The notes: generated by a model from the letters alone, not told the origin. A DNA stretch of 64,000 nt from Phytoseiulus persimilis (GCA_037576195.1 CM075104.1:7508775-7572774), one strand, 5' to 3'; shown: positions 23,375 through 36,678, counted from the first letter of the stretch. Numbers and translations: made by a program.

Positions 23375-25900
23375 ACGACGACGCTTGCACTGCGATACCC
23401 CGGCCACGCCTGGAGGGAAGTTAACGGACTTGTGCAACTAGCAAACTGGTGGGGAGAAATCCCTGTGCGTTAAAAAGCGAGGAACAACTGAACCTCGTGG
23501 TTCTTCCCGGTTGTATTCATTCACTGCCGAGCGGAATGTTGCTAATTGGCCAAGACATGGAACGTGTGCGGCCGCACCCACGTGCGGTGGCTTTCACCTC
23601 GGGTCCTCGGGGAGAGTTTTGCGTCGTCACCAGATCACACGTCGAGTAGTTAGACGACAAGGGTCCAGATCTTTCGCTTCCTCGTTTTCGATACAGCCCC
23701 CGTGGATCGGAAGTGCGATCGCGCCACTAGTGAACTGGAGATCCACAGAAATGGTGTTGTAGACAGACCGTTTCATCACGCAACGAGAAGCTCCTGTCCG
23801 CGCCCAACGCGCTGCGTGGTCTGCTCCAAATTCAGAGCTGTGCGGAGCAGAAACATGCGGCGCGAGTGACCTCGGATGGTCGACCATCTCGTAATTCGAC
23901 TCGTTTCAAATCTCGGAGAAAACTTGACCTTGGTGAAAGCATGTGCGTTCGAGCTGTCAGTACCCGGGCGGTGCGGTGTCAAGCGATTCGAAATGAAAAC
24001 AAAAGCCCGGGAACTCGGCTGAGGAACGCCATGGGCAGAAGAAATATCGTACTCCTCCCGGATGGAAAGCAAGCTTTATCCTTCGAGCTGCGACTTCTAA
24101 GGAATCCCGAACGGCGAGCATGGGACACCGATCGGGCGGATCTTTCAAGTTGAAGCGAACATGTATTCCCTCATAGGTCACTTGGTTTGCTTCTTCCTAC
24201 GCATATATTCACATTGCGCGGTAGAAATCAGCCTTCCACCTCACATTCATCGTCGGGAAAGCAGTCGGGTGTTGAACCTCACAAATCATCGTGTTTTGGC
24301 AGAGAACCGATTCTCACGATGAGAGCAGGGACGATCGGGATTCTTGGCCAGAATTCCTTCAAAATGTTGCAACAACTCGCTTTCCAGCTCCGCCCAGACT
24401 GAGTTGAGAATATCTAGGTGCTCGGCTCAGATCCTGGAGGACCATCACATCAGCGCGGGTTTTGGCGTGACCCTCTGATATTTACGATCTGATTTTGAAT
24501 GAAGTATTGATAGTTGGGGTGCTACGGATTTATCCGACAGCATGCCAGAAGAAATGGCTTTGGAACCAACGAGAAAGCTCCCTGGAGATATTCGATCAGG
24601 AATGAATCAGAATCGGTGACAGATATTACAGACGTCACAGCTCGCTGATCAGTGAGCAGTCCTAGGTATCCTTGTCGTGTCTACTCGTTGCAGTGTGACG
24701 TTTCTGTCTGAAACAACAGGGACAGATGAAACCTGTGGGAGATCCCCCACGAGTGCTGATTGATTCCGGGAGCTCTCCCGAACCTACTCTGCAGTCCTGA
24801 GCTCGCAGGTTCTATGAGATTCACAAAAGTCCCCCAGCGCGACTCGTTCCCAATCATTTCGACATCGGGCCCGGCGTAGAAGCTTCGGTAACCCGGGCCC
24901 CGAGAAAACTCTACAGCCCTGGAGAGAATTCCATGATTTTCCGGGATTCATGATTCCAGCGCGACTTCCTTCTCTCGACTTCCTGCTTTTGAAATTCCAC
25001 AAAGATTCAAAAAGTCGATGGGTTCTCGCGAATGTTCTTCCGAACGGAGCTGATATGAAGCTTCGAAAGTGCTCGGCAGTCCGAGACGAATGACTTCAAC
25101 CCGTGAAGTCTTACGTCAATTTGCTCGAGCGTTCCCGGCACCTCAAATCGATCTAAGGAGTCACAGCTTCGCCAAATCATCACGCGGTTTGATGGCTGAA
25201 ATCGATGGCTTGAAAGTTGACGTTAGTGATCGAGTGTTACTCTGTAGTAAAAACATGGGATTCTCCGTGCCTGGAGGACTCCGATTCCGGGACCTGCTCC
25301 ACTTAGTGGCCCTGATTTCCGTCTCTATTTGGAAGCCAGCGGTAGGGATACTCGAAGGTCAATAAGTGGCCGACAGTTCAAAACTGGCAACCGAGATTGT
25401 TGAGGAATTTCGCCGACGCTGTTCTTCAGCTTCATTCGAGAGAATTTCCGCTTGCACAACCGCAGTAGCGGAGGACTCGTTATCTGGTCCAAGAGAGCTG
25501 CGCCTTCCCTGGAGTGACACTGCTCATTCCAGGGCTCCGCGAAGAGACGGCGTCATCAGTTCACGCATGCACGCAGGAGACTTTCCCCTTTGACACTGGG
25601 CTCCATGAGGAATAAAAGCTCTGACGTATTCTGGACTTCAGGATGGCTCAAATATGGACTGTGAGTATTCAGGATGTGGTGCCGTACGGCTTCAAGGACG
25701 CAGAGCCTTCCCATACGGCTCCCGGCCTGGCTGTTAACTCGCGTGACTGCGCATCTTTTGGGAGTTGAAGCGACGGGGGAAAATTCCGATCCTGTCATTT
25801 GTGGCTTGTCATCTCGCCACCGACTAGTTTCCAAGTGGTATTCCCCACCTCCCTGACCTCCGGGGATCCCTTAACGGGATGAGTGCCCCGCAGGACAGCG
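23375..25900. other. No supportable gene
   Basis: Only short competing frames of 60-98 codons were seen, none with a signal peptide, splice agreement or motif. No repeats were noticed. Confidence 0.5.
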
Positions 25901-25928
25901 CTGCCTTTAAGTTGAGATGAGGACCTGG

Positions 25929-26821
25929 CTACCCACCTGACCACGCGGCTGAACAGCTCAGCTGATTAATAGTACTTTCGTGCGCCGATTTATTGGCGGG
26001 CTGGCAGCATCCAGTCGAGGAAGAGTTCGACGAGCAGAAAATGAAGCGCTGGACGTACGTCTTCGATATGCTGTCTTCTGTGGAGCCGCTGCCCCAGCGC
26101 GGATAGCGAAGGGAACGTGGCAGCGACCGCGGTGCAGCCATCAAGATCGGATCATATCGTCTGTTATAGATTGAGACTCTATATTTATGGGCCCAGAAAG
26201 TGTCTGCAGCCGAGCGCCTTCGCCGCAGTTCCACTGGCCGGATGCAAGGCCTACGCATTATTCGCACTGGCGACCATGCGTCCACTCGGTTGGAGAGCAG
26301 CTTTCTTTCCTGTTGTCTCTCGATGGGAGCTACCATCGAGCTCCTTGGGATCGCTTCCTGCGGCCATTTTTCTGCCGTCGACGCGTCTCCTCGTGCCCGA
26401 ACTTGTTGGCGGACTAGGGGCCCGCGGTCACATCGCGTCAGGCGATCCCTCTTTCCCGCGCCCGTGTGTTGTGCTCGTCGTCCTCGCACCTGTTGTTCCC
26501 GCGGTCGGTCTCGGGTCTGAAGCCGGCGGAGAGACCAACCGGAAACGCGGATCACAGACAGACGCAGGAGCTGAGAAGCAAGGGCGTAACGAAGTCGATG
26601 TCTTTGAGCGCATCTCGCTCGGTGACTCTTTCGCGGAGGCACGTGCGAGAGCTGGCGTGCGCGCTCGTTGTTCCCGACTCCTGAGTACTCACTGTTGCTC
26701 GCTGGAAGAGCAGGTTTTGGGAGAAGATCTCGAGCGAGCGGGTGCGCGGACAAGCGGGAGCTTCCGACGAGAGCCATCCATCCCATCGCGTGTCGCCCCG
26801 GGCTCGAGCCGCTCCAGTTAA
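25929..26821. other. GC-rich tract open on both strands
   Basis: A 285-codon frame on the minus strand (26786-25929) and a 234-codon frame on the plus strand (26117-26821) overlap almost completely. Both translations are arginine-, serine- and alanine-rich without motifs, which is typical of stop depletion in CpG-rich DNA. At most one can be coding. The plus frame begins at a GTG rather than ATG. A CpG-rich promoter or 5' untranslated exon is the most natural reading (inference). The minus frame is the longest in the window. Confidence 0.35.
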
Positions 26822-27449
26822 AATGGGAGTTTCATCGACAAACTACCGCAGGCGATCGCGATCCAACTCAGGATTGCAATCCAATGGGAGTGGCAGTCGT
26901 CGGTGGGCCGTAGTTATCAGAGACATCCTGTTTGTTGGTTGATGTCATTCCGACAACGATGTTCGCCAGCCGCCGCCGTCCAGGCTCGAGGAAGCCCGGT
27001 CGGGTATTTTCCGGCTCGGCTGATCTTCGCTCGTTGCCGTACAGAAGTGGCGGGTGTTTCTCGGATCGATGTCTCGCGGTCCGAAATCCAGACATCGCGG
27101 AGCCCTCCTGGACCGCGGCTATCACGATACGCTCAACGGCCGCGACCGGATGCCCGCTCGCTCGGAAGTAGTCGCTGTTAGCTTTGTCGGCTCCGCTACT
27201 GGCTCGATTGGCTGGCCAGCCGGTCGAGCAGGGTTCCGTAAGCGGGAAATAGCTGAGAAAGCGATGAGACAGACCCCCGAGACAGTTGGCGGCACTTAAT
27301 ATGCCAGCGAGCGAAGACCGCTGGTGCCCCGCTGCAAGTCTCAGCCTTCTGGGCCTGAAAGCTCAGCAGCAATTTCGGAAAGACAGCCAAAGCAACTCCT
27401 CTTAGGCTAGCTGGCTGGTCAGCAACCAAATATTGTCCTTCGTCCACCG

Positions 27450-30400
27450 TTAATTGCTATGGCTGTAGAAACCGCCGAGCTTGGAACGCCATCACCACGA
27501 CGACCGCCAATAAAGCCGCCGCGCCGTCGACACCGTCGCTGCCACGAACACCCAACCCCGGAGGGTCGCTGAATGGCCTTTATGTCAGGGTGGAGTACAT
27601 ATATGTGGCTTATGAGGGATTATTGAATAGCCGCCAGACGCTGGAGACATCGACGACCCTTCAAAGGCTGCGTTCGCGCGGACAGACAAGCAGGGTTCGA
27701 GGCAGGGTTCGACGCGCGATGGGGAGGAACTCCGTCAATCTCGGTGGCCTTTCGAGCGAGATATCGGATCAGGACGAACGTTCCACTCCTCGGAGCCACT
27801 CGTGAAAAGGATCGGCTTCACGCTGGGTGTGCGATTTTCGTCCTCGCGGATACCAACCACAGCTTCCCACCCCCCCCGGGATGACATGCGGGAGATACAG
27901 GAGCAACCCATGGCATGACCGACTTGTCAGCGCGGTCAGCTCAACAGCTGCGAAAAGCGTTTGGTTCGCTTCCTTCCGCTGACGCCCCGCTGACCGTTCA
28001 AGGTCTTGATTCGGGCGCGTTTCGCTCTGATCGCATTCTCTACGGACACAGATCCCAAACCCTCTGAACCAGAAGCCGGTCGGTCCCTCTTCGGCAACGT
28101 TCGTCACCCAGTCTCTGGGCCACGGGGCGGGGGCGTCCTTCATGAGGGTCAAATAGAGGGAGCCAAATTATCCAATCCGAGGGTCGCGGATCTCAGCCCA
28201 TGCGTTTTGGAGTCAGCGAGCGTATAGTTTCGAGGTCGTCTCAAACTATTAAGTTTGTCGAGACTTGGGCTCGACGGCGGTCTGGTTGAAGATGCATTGT
28301 CAAATGCAAACTGACGTCGCTTCGGATATCGATGACGTCATGGATGACTGGATAATACGATGCTCTGGGAAGCAATCCAGAAAACCAGAAGAGCAATCGG
28401 TTAATTGGGTGCTTCCACTCGTGGTTGAGGCCACCGACTACCTTGGACTTCCGCGCAAAGGGACGAAACTCGAAGCCACTCGACCGTCAAAGTATCAATC
28501 ATTGCAGAACCGCGGCGAGGATGCGATTTCGTCTCGCGTATCTGTTCCGCGCATCCCAGCTGACTTCGCCGTTCCTCATAAGATCATTCGAAAGCCCTGC
28601 GTTTCCCTCGAGATTCGTCCCGTTCCCAGTCTTACTGGTGGGGCGAATCGAATCATACCGCCTTTGGACACCGCCTTGAGTGTCTGGTCAATGATGAGGC
28701 TTGTCATTGCCAAGAAGAGGAATTATTCAGGAACGAAGCGTCGGTGGTTTGGTTCCGGGAGACGGCGTGAACGGCGCGACGGATGTTTCGGTGATGGGCA
28801 TCTTGTCCATGTGACGAATGGCTGTTGGGAATGAACTTCCAGCGGGTCGAGCGGGAGGAGAGGAAGGGGAGCAACGCATGCAGTGTGTATGGTGCACGAG
28901 TGCACGTCGTAGCAAACAAGCGCGTGCCGGCATCGATTGATATGTCGTCCCCGACATTCACCAATTGCATATCCCTCATGATTGTGACCGGGGTTCCGCC
29001 GCGACGGGGGCGTAAACATCCCCTGCGCAGATGGGGGATTCCCCCTCCCCCCGCCGCTCCCCATGGGTCTGCAAGACTAGCTTCGTCCTGCCTCCATTGC
29101 AATCTCTGTAGTCGGCCTTGGCAGTGTTTTTTTTCATATTTTTCTTCGCCGCCCATACCCTCAGTAGAGATGGTTCGCTCGATAATCGCCTGCTTCCCTG
29201 TTTGCGTTGGTCACGGCGCCTCCAGCTGTCGGGCGCTGGTGCGTTAGTTTTCCCCGTTTGTGCTGGCGTCGGCTCCCGTTAGCTGCCCCGGGGTGTCGCG
29301 AACTGGAGAGCGGGCCGCATCGGTCGATGGCTTTGGTCTCCCGAATCCGCGATGATACGGCGGGGGCACGTGAAGCATTTGGTGGAAATGGTCGCCGAAG
29401 TGAGGACACGTTCTGGCTCGGTCCTGACTTCCTTTTCTTTGTTCTCGCCAAGTGGCAAATATCGGCACCCACGTCCAGCCGATCGTTGGAGAGCTTTTCC
29501 AATTTGAACGTTTGCAGGAAACGAAGCCGCCCGTATGCGGGGGCTATTCTCGTCGGTTTGGTCCGACCGCAACCGGAATCCGGCGCAGATTTTTCCTTTC
29601 GGTTCATTTTTCCGCACTTCCAATGAGCTCCGTGGGGGTCAAAGAGGTCTCGCCCGGAGACGAATCGCTCCCACGTGAGGTCGCTGATCGATCGTCGGCG
29701 GAGGCGAGTATAGAGCTAACGAGCCGACTCGACATTTGCAGAATGGTCTCGTCTTGTGGGAGACATTCGAACACTCCCACCGGATTCTCGCTGGAGAATC
29801 CGGGACGAATGTTCCCCGAGAACGCCCCGCATTCCCCGCGCGGCTCCGATTTCGTAGAGCTGCGAAGGCTGTAGCCGTGAATCAACAGGTGTGCCAAAGC
29901 GAAACCGAGAATTTCAGAGCGTAGGAGAAGCAGCGAGTGTTCGAGGGAGGTCGGCTTTAAGAACCAGATCCAAGAGAGGATATTTTGTTATGTTTCAGCC
30001 ACGAATAACTCAACAGCAGCGCTTTCTGCAGCTCGGTCTCTAAATTTAGCGAGTAATCGTCCGAGCTGGCTAAAGAAAAAGAAGTGTTTCCTCATCGTCG
30101 TAAGTTTTCCAGTCGCCGGAGCTCGTGAGGATCCTCGTGGGGACCGTGATCGTTAGCCGCAGGAAGAAGGGGCGATTCATCGCGAGCGCGTCGTGCGGCA
30201 GCCCGAGTTGATAGATAGCAAGCCTCCCGAAATTACGATTGACGTGAAACCGGCTGAGGGTCGAAGTAAAGACCACTGGACCGAATTCTATTCCGACGTT
30301 CACCCAATGGGACCAGGAGGTTACTGGGCCTGCACTCGGCTTTCGAAACAACTTACTGACTCACCCTTGGGGATGTTTGGAAGTCAAACACCCGGGCTAC

Positions 30401-32380
30401 CGTGGCAAGTTCACTTAACTCTCACTTCGATCGCTTAGTTAGGTTCTGGGGAGCCTTTCTCTTACCCCGCTGCCCAACGACCTCGAATGTCGGGTGTTGG
30501 TAAGCTTCACAACTGCATGCTGTTGCGAGTTTCCTTCCATCTCTCTGAATCGTAAAAAAGGGCATCCGAGCGCATCTCTAAGATCCCTAACAAGTTATGC
30601 GGTCGGTCGTTCCCCGCGGAACGAAAGTCATGCAAAGGGAGCTCCCCCTTGACAACGCCGAGTTCCTGTTGAATCGGCCGACACGTCACAGTCCCATCGC
30701 TCATTAATAAGTGCGCAACTTCAATCGAAGTCGACCGATACTCGACTCCTCGCAGTGAGTGATAACATTGAATACTTTCGTATATTGACCCAACGCAACA
30801 ATGTCCTCGCCGACCTTGTCATCGGCTCAACAGAGGCGGACTCTGTCCACCCAGAACCCTAATAAATGATCCTGACCCGAACGTGCTGCTAACTAGGCAT
30901 CGCGGCTCAGAGCCGAAGTCGTCGATACGATAACGGCCGGAATTTCATGGCGTAGGTTAGCTTGTAAGCTGCTGACGCATTCCGGCCGATCGAGACGCGG
31001 ATAGAGGACGGGATCGAACACTGACGGGAAGCAAAACGCAAAATGGCGCCTCAATTATATCCCGGTCAACGCTTGGACCCCGACAGATGCCACCCACCGA
31101 CAAGAAAACAGAATGCTTCGGTCATTCCGCCTATTCCACCCATTTGCTGTCTTGTCGAAAACATGAAGCACTCGAACGGTCAACGTCTCCACCTGCTTTG
31201 CTTCTTTTCTCGCATGACAGTTTCCTGTCCCACGTATTCCCTGCAGGGCACTTCTCCATCAACGTGACTCTGCCACGCGTCAGGAGGCTCTCCCTTGGAA
31301 ACAGGGTCTTATTCGAAAGGAAACCGAAGCTCTCGGTCATTCGCGGAGAGATCTCATCCAAGCAATGAGTTCGATGCGGAAGCTGGAAACCCAGAGCGCC
31401 GTGGAGAGCCACTTTCTCGGGTTCCAGTCAGCTCCAACGTGGAACCGAATAACCGGCGGAGACGTGAGCGGCGACACATTGCTCACACGTTCATTTTGAA
31501 TCACAGGCCTCAGTTCGGCATGACGCGACGACTCAAGAAGCGTGGGAGTCTTTCTTGTGCAGCTGCGGAGCGGAACACGGTCGCGGATTTTGCCGTTCAG
31601 ATGTTCCTCGAGAATTCTCAGAGTCTGTTCGAGACAGCGTGGAGACAGGCCAAATGACTTGCGAGACTTTGGAAGAGTCGGCCCAATAATGCGAGCTCAT
31701 TACATCGCATTAGAGGCATGAATTCCCGGTCCGGGTGATTCTCGGTATGGGATTCCGGGGTATGGGTCGGAAATGATTCGATTAGCCAGGATAGTTTCGA
31801 CGGAGCGACTCGGAGCTCCAATTTTCGATCGGATCTGGCGCAGGAAGCGATTATCTGATGCACTGGGCGAGTGCGGCTCATTCTATGTGAAAATTCGTCG
31901 AGTCGGGCGAAGACGGGTTCAGAGATACATCTAACCAACCGAGAGTGGAGGCCTCTCCGGAAGACAAAGTAAGCCCATCGTAAGAGCAAAACGATGGGCA
32001 AAAGAGATCGCCGGCTGCTTGCGTCTGCTCTTGCAAACCTGTCAACGGTCTCTCATAGGCAACGGTTAACATGAATAGTCAAACATCAGCTTGTCCGCAT
32101 TTCGCGATCTGGAATCGATCGCCCGTGCCTGGTAAGCGTAGCCGAGACCTTGACTCGGAATAAAGCTGAACTTTTGTCTGTGACTTTTCATTGGGATACA
32201 ATCAGAAGCTCTTTCCATGATTCCGCACGTGCCGCTTGTGTCGTTCAACGACTTTCACCTCCGGCTCGGATATTTTTTCATGCCGCTGTCGCTCGCTTCT
32301 CTCCCGAGAGCATGTGCTGATTCAAACGCATCGAGAATATTTATGTGTTTCTCGCCAGGAGGAACTTATTGCTGGACGTC
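27450..32380. other. No supportable gene
   Basis: The longest frame is 189 codons (28265-28834 plus) with no recognisable motif and no initiator ATG in a good context. Minus-strand frames of 150 codons or less overlap its 3' half. A structured hairpin lies at 29763-29812. A donor-like GCA|GTGAGTG at about 30770 has no open exon upstream. Nothing else was seen. Confidence 0.45.
29763..29812. repeat. Two-tier hairpin with perfect 10-bp inner stem
   Basis: CCGGATTCTC (29780-29789) pairs perfectly with GAGAATCCGG (29794-29803) across a GCTG loop. An outer pair ACATTCG (29763) and CGAATGT (29806) brackets it. The total of about 50 nt with an asymmetric inner bulge is shorter and less regular than a normal microRNA precursor. 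Confidence 0.7.
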
Positions 32381-32398
32381 TAAGCTCCGCTGGACTGA

Positions 32399-33085
32399 AT
32401 GGCTTCCGCACACGTAGCCGGCCGGGTTTCTCTGCTGCTTGGGCCGCTTGCGCGCCTGTATGGGAAAATCGCAATGAGATTTCTCGGCGTCTCCAATTGC
32501 GTCAGTGGGCGCCGATTTACGGACAGATCGGGGTCTGACCGAGCGAGCGAGGGACCAACCACTAATCTGGTCACGTTCATATTTGGCCGTCGCGGAAAGC
32601 CGCTTCTTGAGCGGATTCTAGGCTGGTCGCTCGCACGCTCGCTCGTCCGCCTCAAACAACAGAAGCGGTCGGCGGCTTCACCGGCGAACGCCGCTCCGTC
32701 GGCAGCGTCATGGAACATTCTGTCCCACAACTACAAATACGACGACACAAGCCTTCTCGAGTCGCCCTTAATGCGTTTTGTGTTGTTCTTCTCCACGATT
32801 CGTTTCAGTGACGAATCGTCCCACAGCCAGAACACGAAAGAGGAGAAGAGGATCATTTTGTTACAATCCTGGGCGATTTCTTCCATTCCCAACTTCTCTG
32901 CTCCACCGTCAGTGACTCACTTGGAGAGGAAGCCGGGACGATTCCTAAGTGAACATGACCGTCGATGCGTCTCGCCGGATGTCTCTCACTGGATGCACAG
33001 AGACAATGGGAATCATTCCAGAGATGCGAGAACACGAACAAAAATCAAGTTCTGCCATGTTTCGCAGAGTGCCTGTTTCGAATGA
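32399..33085 (+). other. 228-codon open frame, coding doubtful
   Basis: The frame starts with ATG at a usable context (CTGAATGGC) and is among the longest in the window. The N-terminal part has a leucine-rich stretch (VSLLLGPLARLYG) that could be a membrane or targeting segment. The remainder is mixed and low in motif content, and the segment 32620-32710 is stop-poor on both strands because of GC-rich GCTCG repeats. No splice sites support it. A competing minus-strand first-exon candidate overlaps its 3' end. Confidence 0.17.
32990..33058 (-). CDS. Possible first coding exon (23 codons)
   Basis: The minus-strand ATG at 33058 has a strong initiation context (AAACATGGC) and opens 23 codons beginning MAELDFCSCSRISG, ending exactly at a donor CATCCA|GTGAGA in phase 0. 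A second donor (CCAA|GTGAGT) lies about 65 bases further on. The frame is also open upstream of the ATG, so it could be an internal exon. No following exon was found with certainty. Confidence 0.22.
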
Positions 33086-34436
33086 GTTCGCGAACGATTT
33101 GGTTCCTTGTTCGCAATTCAGCTCGACAGCGCTCGACAGTGAGACCAGAGGACAGAGCGAGTTTTTACCCTCGAGCAGTGGGGCATTCAATGAAATCGAA
33201 ACTACTCGCGATCGTTCCTGCTGCTGAGCCAATAGTCGAGAGATACAGAGAGTCCCACCAGCGGGTTCATGATTTTGCCTGTCCACTCTTCTATCGCACT
33301 TCTCCCGCTCCTGCGCGACTCGCACGAGTGAGAGGAGGAGACATCGCGAGAGTTGGCTTTGCGTACGAGGCTCACCGAAGCTGGAGCGGATGCTTCGCAA
33401 TTTGCTGCGTATCCTATATACCGTCCCTCTCCCCCGCTTTCTTTCACGTTGTTCCGCTCTCCTTTGCGATCACTCGGGACAAGAGGAGCGCAGGTGTAGG
33501 CATCTGTCTATCGAGGACTCGGAACATCGTTCGCCTATCGACGCTGCAGTAAGTAGAGGATCTGCTATTGTCTCACTCAAGTACTGATCCAGTGCGCTTC
33601 CCGTTGGGACGTGCGATATTCTCGCGGAACTCCACCAGTGGCAGCGGTGACCGGAACGACTAGGCTCGGCCGATGTTCCTGCTCCGATCCTCACATAACT
33701 GCGAAGGACAATGTGAGAGATCTGCCCCACAATGTGGGAAAGAATCGAGTCTTCGAGTGAATCGAAGCTTCCAGGTGTGCCGAAAAGCCGCGCACGATTA
33801 ACTCAAATGAGGGGGCAGGTGCGGCGTTGAACTCCGAGTAGAGGAATTCGCATAACTGCAATCAGTTCCTCAGAGAGACTTCACGAAGGAAATCTTCGTC
33901 AAATTGTGCGCTCTCAACCCTGACTGAGTCGTGCATCGGGTTTCAGGAACATCGGTGCATCGTTATTTCACTTCCTTCCCCATTCATACAGGTCCCGCGA
34001 GATCTCGGGATCTGCGCCAACAGAAGGAAGTGGAAGCTTGTTATTTTCGCTCACGCGTTTGAGAGAGCTCATCTCCACCTGCGATTGTCGATTTCCTGTA
34101 AGATCCCTGAATGATTCAGGTGACTCAAAGTTCATCCCAAGAGAGATGAGTGCTCGAGTTTCGGACGAGATCGATGCTCAATGGAAAGGATATGTTTTGT
34201 ATGAGTTCAACTGATTCCCCAAGATTCAACTCCGGCGATCAAGGGCCAACTTGGCGGGGGAGGGGAGGGGCGAGGCGGAGAGGGGCGAGGCCCTGTACAG
34301 AGGCAATGACTCCATAGTGAGGTTCAGCACCATCGTCTGCTGACAGGGAACAGAATCATACCATCAAGGTCATGTCAGAATGCCCAACACCGAACATTTT
34401 CGAACATAAAAACCCGGGAGGGCTCACTTGCCTCGG

Positions 34437-34898
34437 TTAACTTCTTTGTATTGTATACCAGCATTGGTTGATGCCTTTAGGGTCAGGTGTGAAGATTTTA
34501 AGCTCAAGTCGAGCGTTGCCTTTCAACTTCAAGCTCTCGAAACTGACAACCTCGCCACGTAGACGCAACCCCCAAAAGTCTTCGTCGCATGTGAAGAAAC
34601 GAAAGTGTAGTGAGCTGCTTGTCGCGTTCTGTTGTGTCATAAATGTCACGGTCATCATTGACGTCCCCGAGCTGCCCAATAAACTATCCTTGTTGTAGTT
34701 CGCAACCATCCGGGCTGTCGCTGCACTCTTCGTTTCGGGCGTCGATATGTCTTGATGCTTTATAGAGTCGGAGCGGCTGACTTTGAACCAGGAAGTGGTT
34801 TGCGTGCCGAATTGGCTGTAAACTGGGGAAGCTTGCTGGCCGGCCAACTCACAACGGTAGGCTAGTTTGGCGCTGTGAACGAGCTCGAGGAGTGAATT
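34437..34898 (-). CDS. Open frame of about 153 codons, product unknown
   Basis: On the minus strand one frame is open from about 34898 to the TAA at 34437, with no ATG at its beginning. The C-terminal half alternates hydrophobic and charged residues (for example LHFRFFTCDEDFWGLRLRG), giving a beta-rich look rather than the arginine/serine bias of chance GC-rich frames. A GTGAGC donor-like site lies just downstream of the stop. I cannot assign a family. It may be an exon or an old mobile or viral fragment. Confidence 0.25.
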   Translation of the reverse strand, partial: NSLLELVHSAKLAYRCELAGQQASPVYSQFGTQTTSWFKVSRSDSIKHQDISTPETKSAATARMVANYNKDSLLGSSGTSMMTVTFMTQQNATSSSLHFRFFTCDEDFWGLRLRGEVVSFESLKLKGNARLELKIFTPDPKGINQCWYTIQRS

Positions 34899-35514
34899 TC
34901 ACTGCAGGAGTGACAAGCGTACGCTCTTGGAACACGCCAACGGTCTCGGCATCTCCAAACCTCGCCAAAGTGGAAGCCATCGCTCCGAGTCAGGCTATGT
35001 TCGTGATATGTTTCCTGAACAAGGACGCCGTTCGCAGGAGGGGATGACACGTCGCGCTCGTTCCACTGAACACAAACTTCTTCTTAATCCCACGCCATCT
35101 GTTCGGAAGGAATTCTCCCGTCGCTCCAACAGGTTATCCTCTCCCACAACTTCCTGCCTGAACATATCGGTCGATGATAAAGCGCTCAAACGACGTGGGA
35201 TCTATTGGAGTCTCTAGAAATCGGAAAACATAACGTTCGTGCGGGAAAAACTACCGCCAGCCGCTGTACTCGTTAGGCAATCTCAAAATGAGGAAACGAA
35301 TGAGTCGCTTCAACGACAGGCACACTCTGTAATTCGGCGGCCAGTCAGCCAGCGCGGCAAGCAACTCGCAACCGAACTTGACGCGGCGCTGGAAGGACTT
35401 GGAGTGGCCGAACCGGCTGCCGAAACGAGCTCTGAAAAGTCCCCGCATGCTGTCAGCTGTCAGCAGCGTGTTCGTTCTTTTCCTTTCCAACCAACCTCCC
35501 TCCCGCTGGCTCAC

Positions 35515-35610
35515 CTTCGCCCAAGAGCTGCGCCGTGGCTTTCTCGCTCTGATATCAACTTTTACGAGCTGTCGGGAAGCTGACTGACTGCCTGCTCGGC
35601 TACCTGGCAC
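35515..35610 (-). other. Possible first exon ending at a strong donor
   Basis: On the minus strand, TGGGCGAAG|GTGAGC is a near-consensus donor with GT at 35514. Upstream sequence is CpG-rich and resembles a promoter, with a dense GC patch at 35610-35670. The segment is open in one frame but lacks an ATG, so it is as likely to be untranslated as coding. Confidence 0.25.
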
Positions 35611-36477
35611 CCTCGCCCGCCGGCCGGCCGGGCGGGCGGCCAGCCTGGCCGTAGGAGGACGAGCGGGGGGTAACCGCTCTCCATCCTAGTGCTGCAGCCG
35701 TAGTCTCACTCCTCGTAAACTGACATTGGTCGTTCATGGCAAAACGACTTGACGTGTTCCACGTACTTGACGGCAGCACGCACGTGCGTTCGGCGATTCG
35801 CTCCGCTGCAACTCCTGCATCGACTACTGTGGCTCCTGCTCTCCTTGCTCCCTGGTCTTTGAGGAGCGACTCCTCACCCCTTCCGATCCCATGAACAGAC
35901 TCGGGTCCACGTGCTGCGGGGATTAGGTCTCCTACCCATGTTCATCCATCCGGAAATGCCCCGCACGCACGTGTTACACATATCCAGGCTGAAATACTTC
36001 GAATTCTGGAGCTGTCAGGAGTATTCCACCCCAAGGAGGTTAGAACTCCTTGTCCCGACGGAGAGTCTTCCCTCCACAAAACGGTCCGCCGGAGCGAACC
36101 ATTCGATCCTCGCGGGATGCATTTTCTGCATCTCCTTCTCCACTTTGAAATCGATGAACATAGGCCTTAACGATGTCACGGGTCTGATAGAGAATATCCA
36201 ATGAACATTCCTCGCTGGCTGTACCTGGCGACGGTTCCCGATGTGGGCATCGCCGCAACGGCCATCGATACCACCTGTATGAATAGCACGAGTCGATCGG
36301 ACTCCCGCGCGGGAGCTATTATCGAAGGCCGAGCTCGCCGTCTACATTGCTTTTTCGCGGGAGGGGTCGGAACGAACCGCTCCACCGTTGTACAATTTCC
36401 AGAAACGAGAAGAATAACTCTCGAGCACAAACAGCGGGCAACTTTGGATTGAGTTTCAACCATGTCCACCATCTACA

Positions 36478-36678
36478 TCAGACGCCCGCACACCGCCGGG
36501 TTGGTGAGCAGCAGTGCGTCAATTTGATTAGGTAGGTCATGTTGCTTCTGACGCTGTCGCAGCTAACTCGCTCCAGTTTGCTCTCGAGGCATGGGAGCGG
36601 GTTTTGAGCACAAACCGCTTGCATGCCTAAACAAACGACGGCAACAACTACGTACACAGAGCGCGGCTTCCATTCCAT
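36478..36678 (-). CDS. Small secreted cysteine-containing protein, 66 residues
   Basis: The frame starts at a true ATG (36678) and reads MEWKPRSVYVVVAVVCLG, then MQAVCA: a basic start, a clear hydrophobic core (residues 7-19) and a small-residue cleavage site after Ala24. The predicted mature part of about 42 residues has five cysteines (30, 40, 56, 57, 63), including an adjacent pair, and one N-glycosylation motif (Asn46-Met-Thr). It ends in TGA with no needed intron, although a downstream splice cannot be excluded. This architecture suits a secreted peptide or an effector-like or hormone-like protein; the odd cysteine count suggests a dimer or a missing exon. I do not recognise the family. 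It faces away from the TATA-bearing unit at 37036. Confidence 0.48.
   Translation of the reverse strand: MEWKPRSVYVVVAVVCLGMQAVCAQNPLPCLESKLERVSCDSVRSNMTYLIKLTHCCSPTRRCAGV

Larger units (their letters stand above)
33590..36470. other. Mostly unassigned; one moderate frame and a CpG-rich promoter-like patch
   Basis: 33590-34430 holds nothing clear apart from a G-rich patch at 34251-34290. 35590-35880 is CpG-rich with a near-palindromic GCCCGCCGGCCGG tract. 35911-36452 has overlapping frames on both strands with no start-to-splice support. Confidence 0.45.

Noticed and set aside
25929..26821. Treating the 285-codon minus or 234-codon plus frame as a gene
   Set aside because: Both strands are open over the same CpG-rich tract, translations are arginine/serine-rich, and there is no start, splice or motif support.
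29763..29812. microRNA precursor
   Set aside because: The perfect stem is only 10 bp, and the lower stem is separated by a strongly asymmetric bulge. It is too short for a standard precursor.
36176..36258. Copia-like polymerase motif (RGMFIGYS) on the minus strand
   Set aside because: The frame stops four codons after the motif, and the sequence expected next in copia elements is not present in any frame. A single short match is not enough.
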